Origin: Chitinophaga pinensis
GTDB lineage: Bacteria > Bacteroidota > Bacteroidia > Bacteroidales > GCA-2748055
Assembly (NCBI GenBank): GCA_945863035.1
Contig: CAMAZH010000016.1
Location: forward strand, 1-44,570
DNA length: 44,570 bases
Direction of reading: 5' to 3'
This document shows, piece by piece, positions 27,748-35,290 of the stretch; position 1 is the stretch's first letter; each line of letters begins with the position of its first letter. The position numbers and the translations under genes were made by a program. The notes below the pieces were generated by a model. The model was not told the origin of the DNA and did not search any database. It saw only the letters and a list, made by a program, of their open reading frames with translations.

Positions 27748-29085
27748 TTACAATTCAGGGTTTAAAACAGGGATTTCGGCCAATTTTGTTCTGGAGGGAC
27801 TTTCTTTAGATGAAAAGAGATCAATTTCGGGCCATTTTGCAGTGCGGTAAACCGATGCAAACATAGTGTAAGACATTTTATTGTGAAGTCTGTTGTGTTT
27901 ATATGCCGAGCTATTTAATAAAATAACCCAATTAATGCCATTTTCCTGACGCATCATCAAGGCTGTAGCACCTGAAAGTGTTCCGGTTCGCCACCAGGTT
28001 CCATGTTTATCCGCACCTCTCCATCCGAAAAGTCCTTTCCCCGCAAGCTCAGGGTTTGTCATCATTAAAATGGTCTCCCGTTTGAGGATATCTTCCTGAT
28101 TATCGAAACCATCGAGAACCGTTAATAATTTGGCGAGTTCGGGAGCTGAAGCCACCCATCCCCCAGCTGCACCAATGAGGTCGAGATCATTTCCCCCGTA
28201 AGATTTGGGAACCATTTTGCCTGAACCGTCAACACTCAAGCAATATGCCGAACCTGGGGGCTCAAAATACTTAACCTCATTTTGGAATTTTTCATGATAC
28301 AAATCACGGCCGATGTGCATATCATAAATACCTGCGGGACGAAGGATGTTAATAACCACAAAATCCTCATACTTCATTTTGCTTTTCCTCTCGATAACCT
28401 TTCCCAGGATAGCATAGCCGAAATTGGAATAGGAGTAACGACTACCCGGCAGATAGCTTAGTTTTTCGTTAAGCATGAATTCGATAATCATATCCAGATC
28501 TGCAGGGACATCCGACTTCATTTTTCGGGCAATATACAAAGAGCTGAACACAGGATCGCCATGTTTTCGGCTCCACCCAGCAGTATGATTGAGCAGATTA
28601 GCAATTGTAATTTGGTTTATCCTGGGATCTTTGAAATTGCTAAACCGTTGGTCGTTCAAAATGCCATTCGGTCCGAAAACGGTATCAGTAAGAGATAGTT
28701 GACCCAACTCGTAAAGCCGCATGATTGCAACTGCGGTAATGAGTTTAGAAATGCTGGCTATGCGAAAAAGGTGACCAGGCTGAACCTTCTCATCGGTTTC
28801 ATCATTTGCAACCCCAAATCCCTTGGCATATACAAGCTTTTCGTGCCTGGTGATGGCAACAGACGCTCCTGAAAGATTGTTTTTCTTGAGGAATGACTCA
28901 ATAAGTATATCAATACCCTGAGTTTCGGGATGGTCGGAATCTGCATTGTCGAGTTGCATCGCAAAGGGAATCCTCTCGTCAGGTTTGTAGAGCCCTTCTT
29001 CCTTTTTAACAGAAAAGCTAATTGCTGTTTCCAGAAAAAAAAAGAGCAACACACATATGGCTATTAACCAAATTTTAAAGGGCAT
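27748..29085 (-). CDS. Exported serine hydrolase, beta-lactamase/PBP4* family
   Basis: A 445-residue protein with an N-terminal membrane segment (about 4-25), so exported and possibly anchored. The class C beta-lactamase-like active site is complete: SISK at 111-114 (nucleophile Ser111, Lys114), YSN at 219-221, and RTGTLSG near residue 370 in the position of the KTG box. This family includes esterases, D-aminopeptidases and peptidoglycan carboxypeptidases; true beta-lactamase activity is unlikely to be its main role. A promoter is seen just upstream. Confidence 0.87.
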   Translation of the reverse strand: MPFKIWLIAICVLLFFFLETAISFSVKKEEGLYKPDERIPFAMQLDNADSDHPETQGIDILIESFLKKNNLSGASVAITRHEKLVYAKGFGVANDETDEKVQPGHLFRIASISKLITAVAIMRLYELGQLSLTDTVFGPNGILNDQRFSNFKDPRINQITIANLLNHTAGWSRKHGDPVFSSLYIARKMKSDVPADLDMIIEFMLNEKLSYLPGSRYSYSNFGYAILGKVIERKSKMKYEDFVVINILRPAGIYDMHIGRDLYHEKFQNEVKYFEPPGSAYCLSVDGSGKMVPKSYGGNDLDLIGAAGGWVASAPELAKLLTVLDGFDNQEDILKRETILMMTNPELAGKGLFGWRGADKHGTWWRTGTLSGATALMMRQENGINWVILLNSSAYKHNRLHNKMSYTMFASVYRTAKWPEIDLFSSKESPSRTKLAEIPVLNPEL

Positions 29086-29120
29086 TCTTAAAAAAAATTA
29101 AATGAATGGGATTAACACGA

Positions 29121-29151
29121 CAAAATTAAATGAATTATTCCTGGATAGAAA
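29121..29151 (-). promoter_or_regulatory. Promoter of the serine hydrolase gene
   Basis: Minus strand TTTC (29151-29148), 19 bases, TAATTTTG (29128-29121). The -7 box is exact and the -33 box has one mismatch. It is 35 bases before the start codon. Confidence 0.65.
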
Positions 29152-29396
29152 ATCATTGATTTCAACAAAAAACGGGTTTATTAACAATCCTTCACGAAAC
29201 ATCTATTAACAGTGTGATTCAGAGAACTTATCACGAATGCGAATGTGTTGGTAAATAGACTGAAATGCGCTTATTCGCATCCGTTTGAGAGCGTTCATGG
29301 GGCAATTTTGGAGAGCTTATGTAAAAAAACAGAAGTTTGATCAAATGGGAAGAAAAGCGGCTTTGCGTTTTTCACAACCCAAGGGGTACAAAAGCA

Positions 29397-29432
29397 AAAT
29401 GGGAACTTAATCGTGAGATTAAGCTCCCATTT
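29397..29432 (-). terminator. Hairpin ending the cryptic minus-strand transcript
   Basis: A 16-bp inverted repeat with one mismatch and a 4-base loop (29397-29412 with 29417-29432). On the minus strand it is followed by a T-rich tract containing TTTTGCTTTTG. The preceding hairpin at 29433-29464 abuts it directly. Confidence 0.7.
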
Positions 29433-29464
29433 CATTGTTTAGATACCGTAGCATCTAGACAATG
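29433..29464 (-). other. Second abutting hairpin
   Basis: Arms 29433-29446 and 29451-29464 pair over 14 positions with two mismatches, one of which can be a G-U wobble in RNA. The loop is 4 bases. It touches the terminator hairpin with no gap, so both could form at the end of one RNA. Confidence 0.65.
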
Positions 29465-29492
29465 CCAAGCTACTGTTATTATGGCCAGTTCG

Positions 29493-29696
29493 TCATTCCC
29501 GGTCGTTCCATACCGGTTCAGAGAGGAACCCTGACGAGTTCATTTTTCGGGTTTCCCCGATTCTGAACTGCCCCCGTTGAACCATCAGGCAGATTCGGGT
29601 CTTACGATCCTCCTCTGGCTGCTGTGAAAAATTCCGGATGCCGGTTAAGGCTTCTTTCCTGTTTTCTGCCCTTCGGGCCAACCACTCAATGAACAT
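29493..29696 (-). CDS. Candidate small protein of 67 residues, or 3' part of a frameshifted gene
   Basis: Starts MFIEWLARRAENRKEAL and is rich in Arg, Glu and Asn, with no signal peptide. Its ATG overlaps the last 11 bases of the 20-residue frame upstream. The same frame remains open for about ten codons before the ATG, so it may instead be the downstream part of one longer gene broken by a single-base shift. I do not recognise the family. Confidence 0.35.
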   Translation of the reverse strand: MFIEWLARRAENRKEALTGIRNFSQQPEEDRKTRICLMVQRGQFRIGETRKMNSSGFLSEPVWNDRE

Positions 29697-29748
29697 CTTT
29701 CGATAATTCCCGGCGTTGGTTGAGCACTACTCGAAGTATCTTGCTCAT
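29686..29748 (-). CDS. Candidate 20-residue leader frame with a strong Shine-Dalgarno
   Basis: The minus strand has AAGGAG five bases before an ATG at 29748. The frame encodes MSKILRVVLNQRRELSKDVH and stops. A strong Shine-Dalgarno is uncommon in this phylum, which makes the start noteworthy. It overlaps the 67-residue frame and could couple translation, or be the 5' piece of a frameshifted gene of about 85 residues. Confidence 0.4.
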   Translation of the reverse strand: MSKILRVVLNQRRELSKDVH

Positions 29749-29774
29749 TTTAACTCCTTAAACGTTGAAGTTTC

Positions 29775-29818
29775 GCCTCGCGGCTCTATCTTCCGGGTAG
29801 CTTCCACTAAGCCGAGGC
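29775..29818 (-). other. Hairpin in the leader of the cryptic transcript
   Basis: GCCTCG (29775-29780) pairs with CGAGGC (29813-29818), and after a 2-base bulge GCT (29783-29785) pairs with AGC (29810-29812). It lies between the promoter at 29876 and the small-frame start at 29748. Confidence 0.5.
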
Positions 29819-29875
29819 TTTGCTTTATCTGATCCCCGTTTTTCAGAGCGACCTTTTATCGCTTACTTGGTCTTA

Positions 29876-29906
29876 CAAATATATTCCGGAAACCATAAAA
29901 AGTCAA
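29876..29906 (-). promoter_or_regulatory. Promoter of the cryptic minus-strand transcript
   Basis: Minus strand TTGA (29906-29903), 19 bases, TATATTTG (29883-29876). The -7 box is exact. A start site near 29869 would give a leader of about 120 bases before the small frame. Confidence 0.6.
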
Positions 29907-30205
29907 GCAAAACGCATCAAAACTCTGAACAAATTTTCGACATAGGTTATCAACAATATGTTGAAAACGGTGATCATTAACAACTACAGTTGTTTCAGGA
30001 TTTTTGAGTGAGCAATTACTGGAGTTATTAACATCCGGCTTAACGCAAAAGAAAATAAATTATTAAAGATGGCCTGGATAAACTCTGCTTTATTTTCTGA
30101 GAACGGGCTGTTTTAATTCTCTAGTGGAGGGATCCTTCTTGAACGTGCATACTGCTGGGGTAGAACCCTCCTTCGCACTGCGGACTACGGAGAGTGAAAA
30201 AGTAA

Positions 30206-30306
30206 GGTCCAGACGATAAAAATTGCATCTTCACAGATGCTTGCCTGAAAAAGAACCTAATAACCAAAAATAACTAAACCTAAAACTACGATTTATTGTC
30301 TGGACC
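30206..30306. repeat. 101-bp element with 15-bp inverted termini
   Basis: GGTCCAGACGATAAA (30206-30220) and its inverse at 30292-30306 match at 14 of 15 positions. An internal hairpin GCATCT-N4-AGATGC lies near 30225-30240. No target-site duplication is obvious at the edges. It could be a small non-autonomous element or a structured RNA. Confidence 0.6.
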
Positions 30307-30489
30307 TCATATCTTAAACAAGTAAGTTTAGGAATTGTTTGATTCGGATAAAAAAGAGTTGTCTTTATTGCGAAATCAGGACGTTTTTACAAGTAATGGG
30401 GGCTCCCGCAATCTGCAATTGAATAAATATCAATAATATACGATTAAAGTAAACTATTTTTCAAAATAAGGTCTAAATAAAAACCCGAC

Positions 30490-31215
30490 TTAGAAAAGTT
30501 TGGGGTTCTGAGTATATTCCACCTTTTCTATTAAGGATTTATCGAAGGGGTCAGGTCTCTTTTCTGATAATTTCCGTGAAACGGTGTAGGCCTCCATCGA
30601 GTTTTCGGGGTACGGCTTTAACAACTCATTGACTCTTTCTTTTGAGGCGGAGGGGTCGATCCATTCCTCTTCCCGACCGCAGGGAAGGATTACAGGCATT
30701 CTTTTCTTCAGGTTATGGATTTTCTCCATCAGGGGATTTGCAGCTGTGGTGAGAATTGAAAAGGTCCGCACAATCTCACCGGTTTCGGGGTTGTTCCAAC
30801 TATCGAATATCCCGGCGAAGGCAAAGATTTCATTGTCTTTTAGACGGATATAGTAAGGGATTTTTATTTCCGGGCTTGTGTGGTACTCGAAAAATCCATG
30901 TGCAGAAACCAGACATCGGCCGTGCTGGGCAGCCTTCCTGAATGCGGGCTTATTCCAAACCGTTTCCGACCGGGCGTTAAATGCAGAGTAGCTGTTTTTT
31001 TCGGCGGCAACTTCGCTACGGGTCCAGTGCGGTATTAATCCCCAACGAAACAATTGCACCTCGCCCCTGTTCTCGCCTGTTATTACCGGCATATAGGGCT
31101 TATTGAATGCCGATTGAAAGAACGAAGGTGTATATCTCGGATCCTCGGGGAATTTAACGTTAAACCGCTTTTCGAGTTCCTTACGCTGAATGTTGTGTTC
31201 CACGAAATAGCACAT
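30490..31215 (-). CDS. SOS response-associated peptidase (SRAP/YedK family)
   Basis: Forms a covalent bond with abasic sites in single-stranded DNA to protect them. The 241-residue protein has the required Cys2 (MCYF), Asn80 and Glu84 in NARSE, Glu110 in HGFFEY and His167 in the IHNLKKRMP block. Their spacing parallels the Cys2, Asn75, Glu105 and His160 of E. coli YedK. It is transcribed away from the LON-domain gene. Its position beside a LexA-like repressor and two damage-tolerance polymerases supports a repair role. Confidence 0.94.
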   Translation of the reverse strand: MCYFVEHNIQRKELEKRFNVKFPEDPRYTPSFFQSAFNKPYMPVITGENRGEVQLFRWGLIPHWTRSEVAAEKNSYSAFNARSETVWNKPAFRKAAQHGRCLVSAHGFFEYHTSPEIKIPYYIRLKDNEIFAFAGIFDSWNNPETGEIVRTFSILTTAANPLMEKIHNLKKRMPVILPCGREEEWIDPSASKERVNELLKPYPENSMEAYTVSRKLSEKRPDPFDKSLIEKVEYTQNPKLF

Positions 31216-31399
31216 TGGGTTAAGAGTTTAATGGATATGGATGAATCGGCTTTCCGCTGTCCTGTTGGTGCAGTATTGTCTTTTTGGGGAGCTGTCGCTT
31301 CTCTCCGCAATAGCAATCCGGGCAAAATCAGTATTACTAAAACATTTACAGACTTCGTTTGTTTTTACTATGAGTTTACGAACTACAATTTACAAAGAA

Positions 31400-32002
31400 A
31401 TGAGTACTACCGAAAAAATATTGCCCTATTTTCCTTTGAATATTTCTCTTTTACCGGGGGAGGATCTTCCATTGCGTATATTTGAACCCCGGTATAAACA
31501 ACTGATCAACGAATGTGAGGAAAAGGGCTTAAGCTTTGGAATACCCTACGTGAAAGGCTCCCAAATGCAGAGTTTCGGATCGGAGTGCATGGTTAAGCAG
31601 GTTTTGGCTACCAATTCAAAAGGTGAAATGGTAATCGTTGCCGAAGGCATAGCTGTTTTCGAGGTGCTCAGCTTTCAGAATCCCATGCCGGAGAAACTAT
31701 ACGGCGGTGGGAAGATAAAACTCTTTGAACCGGATCAGGAGGTGAAAAACCCCGAATTGATGCGACTTCTAATCCACTATACTGATTACCTTGATCCTGA
31801 ATTTCTTAAAACCGTAAATGGAAACGAAATCAGGGTGAACGATGTGGCAAAAGCGCTAAATCTCTCTTCCGAAGACAAACACCAATTCATCAGCCTTCAG
31901 TTCCAACAAAAGCAGGAATCTTTCCTGATCGGTCAGATGAAGTACCTCTACAAGCTCAGGGAGCAGGAAAAACTTCTGAAGAACGATTACTTTCTCAACT
32001 AA
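31400..32002 (+). CDS. Stand-alone LON substrate-binding domain protein
   Basis: A 200-residue protein resembling only the N-terminal domain of Lon protease: FPLNISLLPGEDLPLRIFEPRYKQLINEC at the start, then a GTEAVV-like barrel and a helical C-terminus. There is no AAA+ or protease domain. The open frame extends to 31241, but ATG 31400 is preferred because the domain begins right after it and the upstream residues are not conserved-looking. Function of such solo domains is unclear. It converges with the repressor gene, with only 2 bases between their stops. Confidence 0.85.
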   Translation: MSTTEKILPYFPLNISLLPGEDLPLRIFEPRYKQLINECEEKGLSFGIPYVKGSQMQSFGSECMVKQVLATNSKGEMVIVAEGIAVFEVLSFQNPMPEKLYGGGKIKLFEPDQEVKNPELMRLLIHYTDYLDPEFLKTVNGNEIRVNDVAKALNLSSEDKHQFISLQFQQKQESFLIGQMKYLYKLREQEKLLKNDYFLN

Positions 32003-32004
32003 CC

Positions 32005-32811
32005 CTACCCCCTCATTTCCATCTTGTTTTTCAGTGTTTCCATGTCCTGTTTAAGATTTGCCACCGTGCGGTAAAGCTGGTCTTTCGGGATTACAGGATC
32101 GGGAATTTCCGAGCTGATGTAATGCACAAAACTCCATACCTCCCGGATATCATGTACATGCACCTTAAAAGGTTCATAAATGGTATTCAGGGAATACAAA
32201 GTCATGAATCCGTCCTCCCGGATGTGGTTATCTGCAATCTTAAAAACAATACCTTCGTTCATCGTCAGAATAATATAGGCGTCACCGCTTAGAATATTAT
32301 TCCAGTCCTGCACAAACTCTCCCGTAACCCATGATTTATCGGGTATTGGCAGCATCGAGTCGCCGTTGAGCTGGAAGGTGCGGTACTTCTTGCTGTCGGA
32401 CAAAAAAGGCAGGCGAAAAACAGGAAGCTCCGAGATATACTCAGGGTCGGAGAATCCATTCGTATATCCGGCCTTAGCCTTTTCAGGCACCAGCTCGATA
32501 TTCTCCTCGTTGCCGGGCGTGACGGTGGTAGCGAGAATTCTGATGGTCTTTCCGCTTATATACACATCCTGACCATTTTCAAGCTGGTACAGCTGGTTTC
32601 CGGTAAGCTTTGACAAATCCACCTTAATAAGGGTATCGATTGCTATACGGAAGTAGGCTGAGAATTTCATGAGTTCGTCAATACCCGGCTGGGCTACGTT
32701 GTTTTCATAACCGCCAAGGGTGGGTCGCTTCATGCCTAGGGCATTTGCAAGATCGTCCTGGGTTTTGCCCCGGCGTTTGCGGAGGAGTTTGAGGTTGGTG
32801 CTGAAATACAT
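32005..32811 (-). CDS. XRE-family repressor with LexA-like S24 self-cleavage domain
   Basis: A 268-residue transcriptional regulator. The N-terminal helix-turn-helix (about 5-60) has the XRE pattern RKRRGKTQDDLANALGMKRPTLGGYEN. The C-terminal S24 domain carries a putative Ala114-Gly115 cleavage site (KAKAGY), the nucleophile Ser152 in LNGDSM and Lys191 in IVFKIA. Ser-Lys spacing of 39 is close to that of LexA (37), so RecA-stimulated autocleavage is plausible. A C-terminal helix with QDMETLKNK may add dimer contacts. It is the second gene after the BRO-N gene, 40 bases apart, and likely represses that operon through the palindromes at 33743-33782. Confidence 0.9.
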   Translation of the reverse strand: MYFSTNLKLLRKRRGKTQDDLANALGMKRPTLGGYENNVAQPGIDELMKFSAYFRIAIDTLIKVDLSKLTGNQLYQLENGQDVYISGKTIRILATTVTPGNEENIELVPEKAKAGYTNGFSDPEYISELPVFRLPFLSDSKKYRTFQLNGDSMLPIPDKSWVTGEFVQDWNNILSGDAYIILTMNEGIVFKIADNHIREDGFMTLYSLNTIYEPFKVHVHDIREVWSFVHYISSEIPDPVIPKDQLYRTVANLKQDMETLKNKMEMRG

Positions 32812-32850
32812 AATTTAGAATTTAGAATTGCTTAATACTTCTGAATTTTT

Positions 32851-33687
32851 TTAGTTTAATTTTTTTGGTTTTTCTGATGTTAGTTTTTTTGCAGAATTAG
32901 GATTTACTACTTTTTTGCCGGTTTTTTCTTCTATTTCTTTTCGGGTATTACCGGCAATGGTGCCTCCTTGTCTGGCAATGGTTTTATTTTCATAAAAGGT
33001 TTTCGGCTTTTTCTCTTTGCTTATTTCGGTAGTTGTGGCTTCGGCAAGCATATTGAGTACCAATTCCAGATTGGACATATTATCCCTCAGGTTTTCTTTT
33101 TTTAAATCCTTGTGTTTTTTATACTCTTTTACTGAAAAGCCGCTCCATGCTTTGGTTATTTCATCGGTGAGTATAGCGTATTCTTGTCCTTTTTTTACTC
33201 CTCTGTTATCCCATTCATTGGTAAGATCCTTGCGAACCTCTATACTTTTCAAGCGTTGATTTACCCACTCCTTGCTATAACCTTTTTTAAGGTAAGTTTC
33301 CATTAAGCGGTCAATTCCAATTTCAGGATCTTCAATTTCATCTATTCGCTCACGAGCAACTTTGGCGATCCATAATTTAAATGGCTCAGCTTTGGGGGAT
33401 GGCACAGATTGAATTAATCGAAATAATTGCTCTGTATCTGCTACATCGGTTAGACGCATTTTACCATCTGCTGCTTTCATTTTCAAACCGTGACAATTCG
33501 TCACGGTTTCATTCCCCTCCTCTTTTAACCGCTGTTTGAGTTTTCTCCAATACGCCTGAGAATCGACACTCTCAGTAAGTATTGTAATAATATCCACAAT
33601 AGAAAAATACCACTTTTCTTTGTCTTCATCCCAGATTGAACGAACTTGTTTTTGTTCAAAGAATTTAATAGCTGTTTCTCTAGTCAT
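32851..33687 (-). CDS. BRO-N domain protein (phage antirepressor-like)
   Basis: A 278-residue protein with an N-terminal BRO domain (about 1-115: WYFSIVDIITILTES, YWRKLKQRLKEEGNE, LTDVADTEQLFRLIQSVPSPKAEPFKLWIA). Such domains bind DNA in viruses and phages. The middle is helical and the last 60 residues are Lys-rich with a TIARQGGTIAGNTRKEIEE segment, a feature seen in chromosomal Bacteroidota members. The gene is more AT-rich than its neighbours, which suggests transfer. It is first in an operon with the repressor, behind a consensus promoter and two candidate operators. Its role in the damage response is an inference from position. Confidence 0.85.
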   Translation of the reverse strand: MTRETAIKFFEQKQVRSIWDEDKEKWYFSIVDIITILTESVDSQAYWRKLKQRLKEEGNETVTNCHGLKMKAADGKMRLTDVADTEQLFRLIQSVPSPKAEPFKLWIAKVARERIDEIEDPEIGIDRLMETYLKKGYSKEWVNQRLKSIEVRKDLTNEWDNRGVKKGQEYAILTDEITKAWSGFSVKEYKKHKDLKKENLRDNMSNLELVLNMLAEATTTEISKEKKPKTFYENKTIARQGGTIAGNTRKEIEEKTGKKVVNPNSAKKLTSEKPKKLN

Positions 33688-33742
33688 AGCATTTACTTTT
33701 TACGATTATTAAAACCCGAAATATTTTTTATTTCTCAAAAAA

Positions 33743-33759
33743 TGATTAAATTATAATCG
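33743..33759. promoter_or_regulatory. Candidate operator O2
   Basis: TGATTA-AATTA-TAATCG: a palindrome with 5-bp perfect arms. Its centre is 23 bp from that of the next palindrome, about two helical turns. It lies downstream of the predicted transcription start of the BRO-repressor operon. Confidence 0.6.
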
Positions 33760-33765
33760 GAAATA

Positions 33766-33782
33766 TGATTAAAAACTAATCA
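33766..33782. promoter_or_regulatory. Candidate operator O1, at the transcription start
   Basis: TGATTA-AAAAC-TAATCA: a palindrome with perfect 6-bp arms and a 5-base centre. It overlaps the -7 box edge and the predicted start site, where a bound repressor would block RNA polymerase. Confidence 0.65.
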
Positions 33783-33812
33783 AATTTACAACAGGAAAAA
33801 TTAATAAACAAA
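33781..33812 (-). promoter_or_regulatory. Promoter of the BRO-repressor operon
   Basis: Minus strand TTTG (33812-33809), 20 bases, TAAATTTG (33788-33781). Both boxes match the Bacteroidota consensus exactly. The start codon is about 94 bases downstream. Confidence 0.82.
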
Positions 33813-33843
33813 TATTTTATGAAAGAATTTAGAATACAATGTG

Positions 33844-34050
33844 GTTTACTTAAGCCTGAAAGGCTTAATTTCAATAACCGCTGGTGCAACCGGCGGTAAA
33901 TGGAGCAAATAAGCTTGAGCCCTGAAAGGGTTCAACCCCCGGGGCTGTGTATTTATCGCATACACTACCGTAGGTTTGCACCCACGTTTATTGAGATGTT
34001 TCCCCTTCGGGGAATTTGAGTAAATTAAAACCTTTCAGGCTTAAGTAAAC
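33844..34050. mobile_element. 207-bp element with perfect 20-bp terminal inverted repeats
   Basis: GTTTACTTAAGCCTGAAAGG (33844-33863) is exactly inverted at 34031-34050. Inside are further short palindromes: CCGCTGGTGCAACCGGCGG, CCCTGAAAGGG and CCCCTTCGGGG. There is no open frame of use, so it is a non-autonomous, MITE- or REP-like element. A lone TAGGTTTG (33971-33978) could act as a -7 box towards dinB, but no -33 partner is clear. Confidence 0.82.
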
Positions 34051-34079
34051 GAAATTGAATTCAACCTTCTACCTTAACC

Positions 34080-35240
34080 ATGGACCGAAACATCGTACAT
34101 ATGGATCTTGACACGTTTTTCGTGTCGGTGGAGCGGCTGCAGAACAGCAAGCTGAAGGGGGTGCCTGTGATTATAGGGGGAGGCTCCGACCGTGGCGTGG
34201 TTGCCAGCTGCAGTTATGAAGCGCGTTCGTTCGGGGTTCACTCGGCCATGCCCATGAAGCTGGCGCGGAACCTTTGCAGGGAGGCCGTGGTGATTCGCGG
34301 CGACATGGAGCTTTACAGCAAGTATTCGGGCATGGTCACCGACATTATCGCGGAAGACGCACCGGTTTATGAGAAGGCATCGATTGATGAGCATTACATC
34401 GATATCACGGGAATGGATCGGTTCTTCGGCTCTCAGAAGTGGACGCATGAGCTCAGGCAGAGGATTATCCGTGAAACGGGTCTTCCTATTTCCTGCGGAC
34501 TCTCGGTAAACAAAACGGTTTGCAAGATTGCCACAGGAGAGGCGAAGCCCAACGGGGAGAAAGAAGTTCAGAGTCCGCTGATAAAGCCATTCCTCTCCCC
34601 CCTGTCGATCCGAAAGATCCCGATGATCGGGCAGAAGACATACGAACTGCTGCGGTCGATGGGCATTGTGAGAATCGGCACTCTCAGTGAAATCCCGCAG
34701 GAGATGATGGAGAAACTCCTGGGAAAAAACGGAATCGAGATATGGAGAAAAGCCAACGGTATCGATAACACACCGGTGGTGCAGTATTCGGAACGGAAAT
34801 CGATCAGCACCGAGCGCACTTTTGAGCAAGACAGTACCGACATCGCCCGCATGCGGGAACTGCTGGCAGTAATGGTTGAGAAATTGTGCTACGAGCTGCG
34901 CAGCAAGCAGCGGCTTACCTCTTGCATCACGGTGAAGATCCGGTATTCGAATTTCGACACCCACACCCTGCAGAAGCGCATACCCTACACCTCTTTCGAC
35001 CACGTGCTTATCCCCATGGCTAAAGAACTTTTCGAGAGAAATTATCAGCGCCGAATGCTGATACGACTCATCGGGGTGAAATTCAGCCACCTGGTGCAGG
35101 GATCACAGCAACTCAACATGTTCGAGGACACGCCCGAAATGGTGAATTTGTACCTGGCTGTGGACAGGATGCGCAACCGATATGGGAAGGATGCGGTGGG
35201 AAGGGCTGTGGGGGTAAAGGATTTTGAAGGTAGAAGGTAG
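34080..35240 (+). CDS. dinB: Y-family DNA polymerase IV
   Basis: Translesion polymerase, 386 residues. The catalytic carboxylates are Asp9 (HMDLDTFF) and Asp103-Glu104 in the ASIDEHYID block; the steric gate is Phe14. The thumb/little-finger region follows, and QLNMF near residues 344-348 matches a beta-clamp-binding motif. The last residues (EGRR and stop) are encoded within the AGAAGGTAG repeat, so the C-terminal tail may have been reshaped by it. dnaE follows 151 bases later in the same direction. Expression by the S24 repressor is possible but no operator copy is seen here. Confidence 0.94.
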   Translation: MDRNIVHMDLDTFFVSVERLQNSKLKGVPVIIGGGSDRGVVASCSYEARSFGVHSAMPMKLARNLCREAVVIRGDMELYSKYSGMVTDIIAEDAPVYEKASIDEHYIDITGMDRFFGSQKWTHELRQRIIRETGLPISCGLSVNKTVCKIATGEAKPNGEKEVQSPLIKPFLSPLSIRKIPMIGQKTYELLRSMGIVRIGTLSEIPQEMMEKLLGKNGIEIWRKANGIDNTPVVQYSERKSISTERTFEQDSTDIARMRELLAVMVEKLCYELRSKQRLTSCITVKIRYSNFDTHTLQKRIPYTSFDHVLIPMAKELFERNYQRRMLIRLIGVKFSHLVQGSQQLNMFEDTPEMVNLYLAVDRMRNRYGKDAVGRAVGVKDFEGRR

Positions 35241-35290
35241 AATTTAGAAGGTGGAATTTGCGAAAATCGAATTCTACCTTCTGAATTCTA
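35238..35290 (+). repeat. Inverted repeat containing the dinB stop codon
   Basis: Arms 35238-35258 and 35270-35290 are inverse complements at 19 of 21 positions, with an 11-base loop. The dinB TAG stop is the first three bases of the left arm. It lacks a T tract, so it may attenuate or stabilise rather than end the transcript. Confidence 0.7.

Larger units (their letters stand above)
29086..30489. other. 1.4-kb region without a conventional gene
   Basis: This is the largest gap in the window. It holds the serine hydrolase promoter, a minus-strand transcription unit at 29397-29906 (promoter, leader, tiny frames, hairpins) and a 101-bp inverted-repeat element at 30206-30306. A short palindrome AACAACT-AC-AGTTGTT lies at 29979-29994. 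The stretch around 30255-30290 resembles leaders found before Bacteroidota outer-membrane genes, but no such gene follows. Confidence 0.6.

Noticed and set aside
29337-29534. Plus-strand frame of 65 codons in the gene-free region
   Set aside because: It runs through the two strong hairpins and has no start signal or family resemblance.
29948-29956. TTATCAACA, similar to a DnaA box
   Set aside because: One mismatch and only a single copy, with no dnaA or dnaN gene and no AT-rich unwinding region, so not an origin.
29086-30489. Retron or diversity-generating retroelement
   Set aside because: The structured segment prompted the idea, but no reverse transcriptase gene is present in the window.
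33844-34050. Possible CRISPR-like repeat unit
   Set aside because: There are only two copies in inverse orientation and no regular spacers.
34074-35090. A 338-codon open frame antisense to dinB
   Set aside because: It lies wholly inside dinB, whose catalytic motifs are certain; no independent evidence supports it.
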